Below are positions 62,977-64,000 of a stretch of 64,000 nt of DNA, in pieces. A model generated the notes under the pieces. It did no database searches. It saw only the letters and a program-made list of their open reading frames with translations, and was not told the DNA's origin. The number at the start of each line of letters is the position of its first letter. Position 1 is the stretch's first letter. The stretch lies in assembly GCA_016841045.1 (NCBI GenBank), contig JAENZX010000002.1:50375-114374 (forward strand), written 5' to 3'. The DNA is from Thermincola carboxydiphila. Lineage in GTDB: Bacteria > Bacillota > Thermincolia > Thermincolales > UBA2595. The position numbers and the translations under genes are program-made.

Positions 62977-64000
62977 ATGATGCGTTCCATGTTTGCCGGT
63001 GTTTCCGGCTTAAGAAACCACCAGACCCGTATGGATGTTATTGGCAATAATATTGCTAATGTTAATACTGTGGGTTACAAAAGGGGCAGGGTGACTTTTC
63101 AGGATATGCTGAGCCAGAATATTCGCGGAGCTTCAGCGCCGCAGGGTGGCAGAGGCGGAACAAACCCTCAGCAGATTGGTTTAGGTATGACTGTAAATGC
63201 AATAGAAACAATCTGGACCCCTGGCGCTTCAGAGTTAACTGGAAAGACCACAGACATGATGGTGGAAGGTGACGGATTCTTTATTGTTAAGGACGGTAGT
63301 AATAACAGTTACTACACTCGGGCAGGAAATTTTGATTTTGATGCCCTCGGAAACTTCAATACTGCGTCAGGAATGGCAGTTCAGGGATGGATGGCAGATA
63401 GTTCTGGTGTAATAGATAACACCACAGGAATCGGAGCAATTAAGATTCCCAAAGGAACAGCTGTTAAGCCACAGGCCACTACGGAAGCGGAGATAATTGG
63501 AAACCTTGATGCCAATGCAGTAGATAATGATACTGTTACAGTTCCCATAGAAGTCTACGATTCTCTGGGCAAAAGCTGGGCAATGAACCTTGTGTTTACA
63601 AAGACCAATAATGCGCGAGAATGGGAAGTCACTTTGGGCAATATCCCAGACTGGGGTGCCGATGACCCAGAACTGGATACAGATCCTTCAGTAATTACAT
63701 TTAATAACGATGGCTCTTTTGATACAGGCTCAGATACTATTAGAATAACTGGTATTCCAACTGATGCAGATAATATGACAGTGGATGTTGACATCTCAGC
63801 TCTTACACAGTACTCATCCGAATCTGACGCCAAATTAAATTCCCAGAACGGATATACATCGGGTGTACTTAACGGATTCTCAATTGATAAGTCCGGGGTC
63901 ATTACCGGACGGTTCTCCAACGGCTACAGCCAACAGCTGGCCCAGGTGGCAATGGCGAACTTTAATAACCCGGCAGGGCTTTCCAAGTCAGGGGGAAATT
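62977..64000 (+). CDS. flgE: Flagellar hook protein FlgE, partial at window end
   Basis: The frame is open to the last base (about 341 residues present). MMRSMFAGVSGLRNHQTRMD and GNNIANVNTVGYKRGR form the hook N-terminal motif; MVEGDGFFIVKDG and YTRAGNFDFDALGNF belong to the D1 domain; the D2 region follows. TGGAGGTCG precedes ATG 62977 (ATG 62980 also possible). The C-terminal part lies outside the window. Confidence 0.95.
   Translation, partial: MMRSMFAGVSGLRNHQTRMDVIGNNIANVNTVGYKRGRVTFQDMLSQNIRGASAPQGGRGGTNPQQIGLGMTVNAIETIWTPGASELTGKTTDMMVEGDGFFIVKDGSNNSYYTRAGNFDFDALGNFNTASGMAVQGWMADSSGVIDNTTGIGAIKIPKGTAVKPQATTEAEIIGNLDANAVDNDTVTVPIEVYDSLGKSWAMNLVFTKTNNAREWEVTLGNIPDWGADDPELDTDPSVITFNNDGSFDTGSDTIRITGIPTDADNMTVDVDISALTQYSSESDAKLNSQNGYTSGVLNGFSIDKSGVITGRFSNGYSQQLAQVAMANFNNPAGLSKSGGN

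Noticed and set aside
1-64000. tRNA, rRNA genes and complete insertion sequences
   Set aside because: None seen on either strand; no transposase-like protein or tRNA cloverleaf was recognised.

Overview
This 64 kb window looks like a chromosomal segment of a motile, spore-forming, strictly anaerobic member of the Clostridia, most likely a Peptococcaceae/Desulfotomaculaceae-like organism. Four things support this. The gene order dprA-topA-trmFO-xerC-hslV-hslU-codY followed by the flgB-type flagellar operon is typical of Firmicutes. CwlD- and SleB-like spore cell-wall enzymes are present. Oxygen defence uses superoxide reductase. The corrin ring genes are of the anaerobic (cobalt-early) type. 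Strong GGAGG ribosome sites and frequent GTG/TTG starts fit the same group. The species is not identifiable from the sequence alone.

Layout. (1) 0.5-10 kb is an apparent aromatic-acid catabolic cluster behind a sigma-54 promoter: a UbiD-type prenyl-FMN decarboxylase, a NadC-like phosphoribosyltransferase, the UbiX flavin prenyltransferase, a complete Liv-type ABC importer and a benzoate-CoA ligase-type enzyme. A MalT/LuxR-type (LAL) regulator follows. (2) 13-23 kb is a mixed region. It holds an iron-sulfur flavoprotein-like gene and a minus-strand pair: a nucleotide-cyclase-like protein, then a protein fusing a cyclic-nucleotide-binding domain, a degenerate sigma-54-type AAA+ domain and a membrane polyferredoxin. 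It also has a rubredoxin-like plus superoxide reductase pair, LysM and CwlD proteins, DnaD/DnaC-like replication proteins and an SLH protein. (3) 23-33.4 kb is a cobalamin-riboswitch-controlled operon for cobalt uptake (cbiMNQO) and anaerobic corrin synthesis (cbiD, E, T, L, F, G, H, J, X, C). (4) 33.4-45 kb is accessory in character. It contains dispersed repeats, long foldback palindromes, a frameshifted MazF-like toxin gene, a frameshifted DUF429-like gene, a GT-C-like membrane protein, a SleB-like hydrolase and a bacterial NHEJ set (Ku plus separate LigD-type ligase and polymerase proteins). (5) 44.4-64 kb is the conserved housekeeping block and the flagellar basal body/hook operon, which runs off the window inside flgE.

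How it may work together. The first cluster would import an aromatic carboxylate, decarboxylate it with prFMN-dependent UbiD (cofactor from UbiX) and/or activate it to a CoA thioester, under an alternative sigma factor. The minus-strand pair at 14.6-17.9 kb is the most unusual item: a possible nucleotide second-messenger producer next to a membrane redox protein carrying a cyclic-nucleotide sensor. CodY directly precedes the flagellar operon, as in Bacillus subtilis, where CodY links nutrient state to motility. Functions are assigned by reading motifs and family resemblance by eye; no database search was run.
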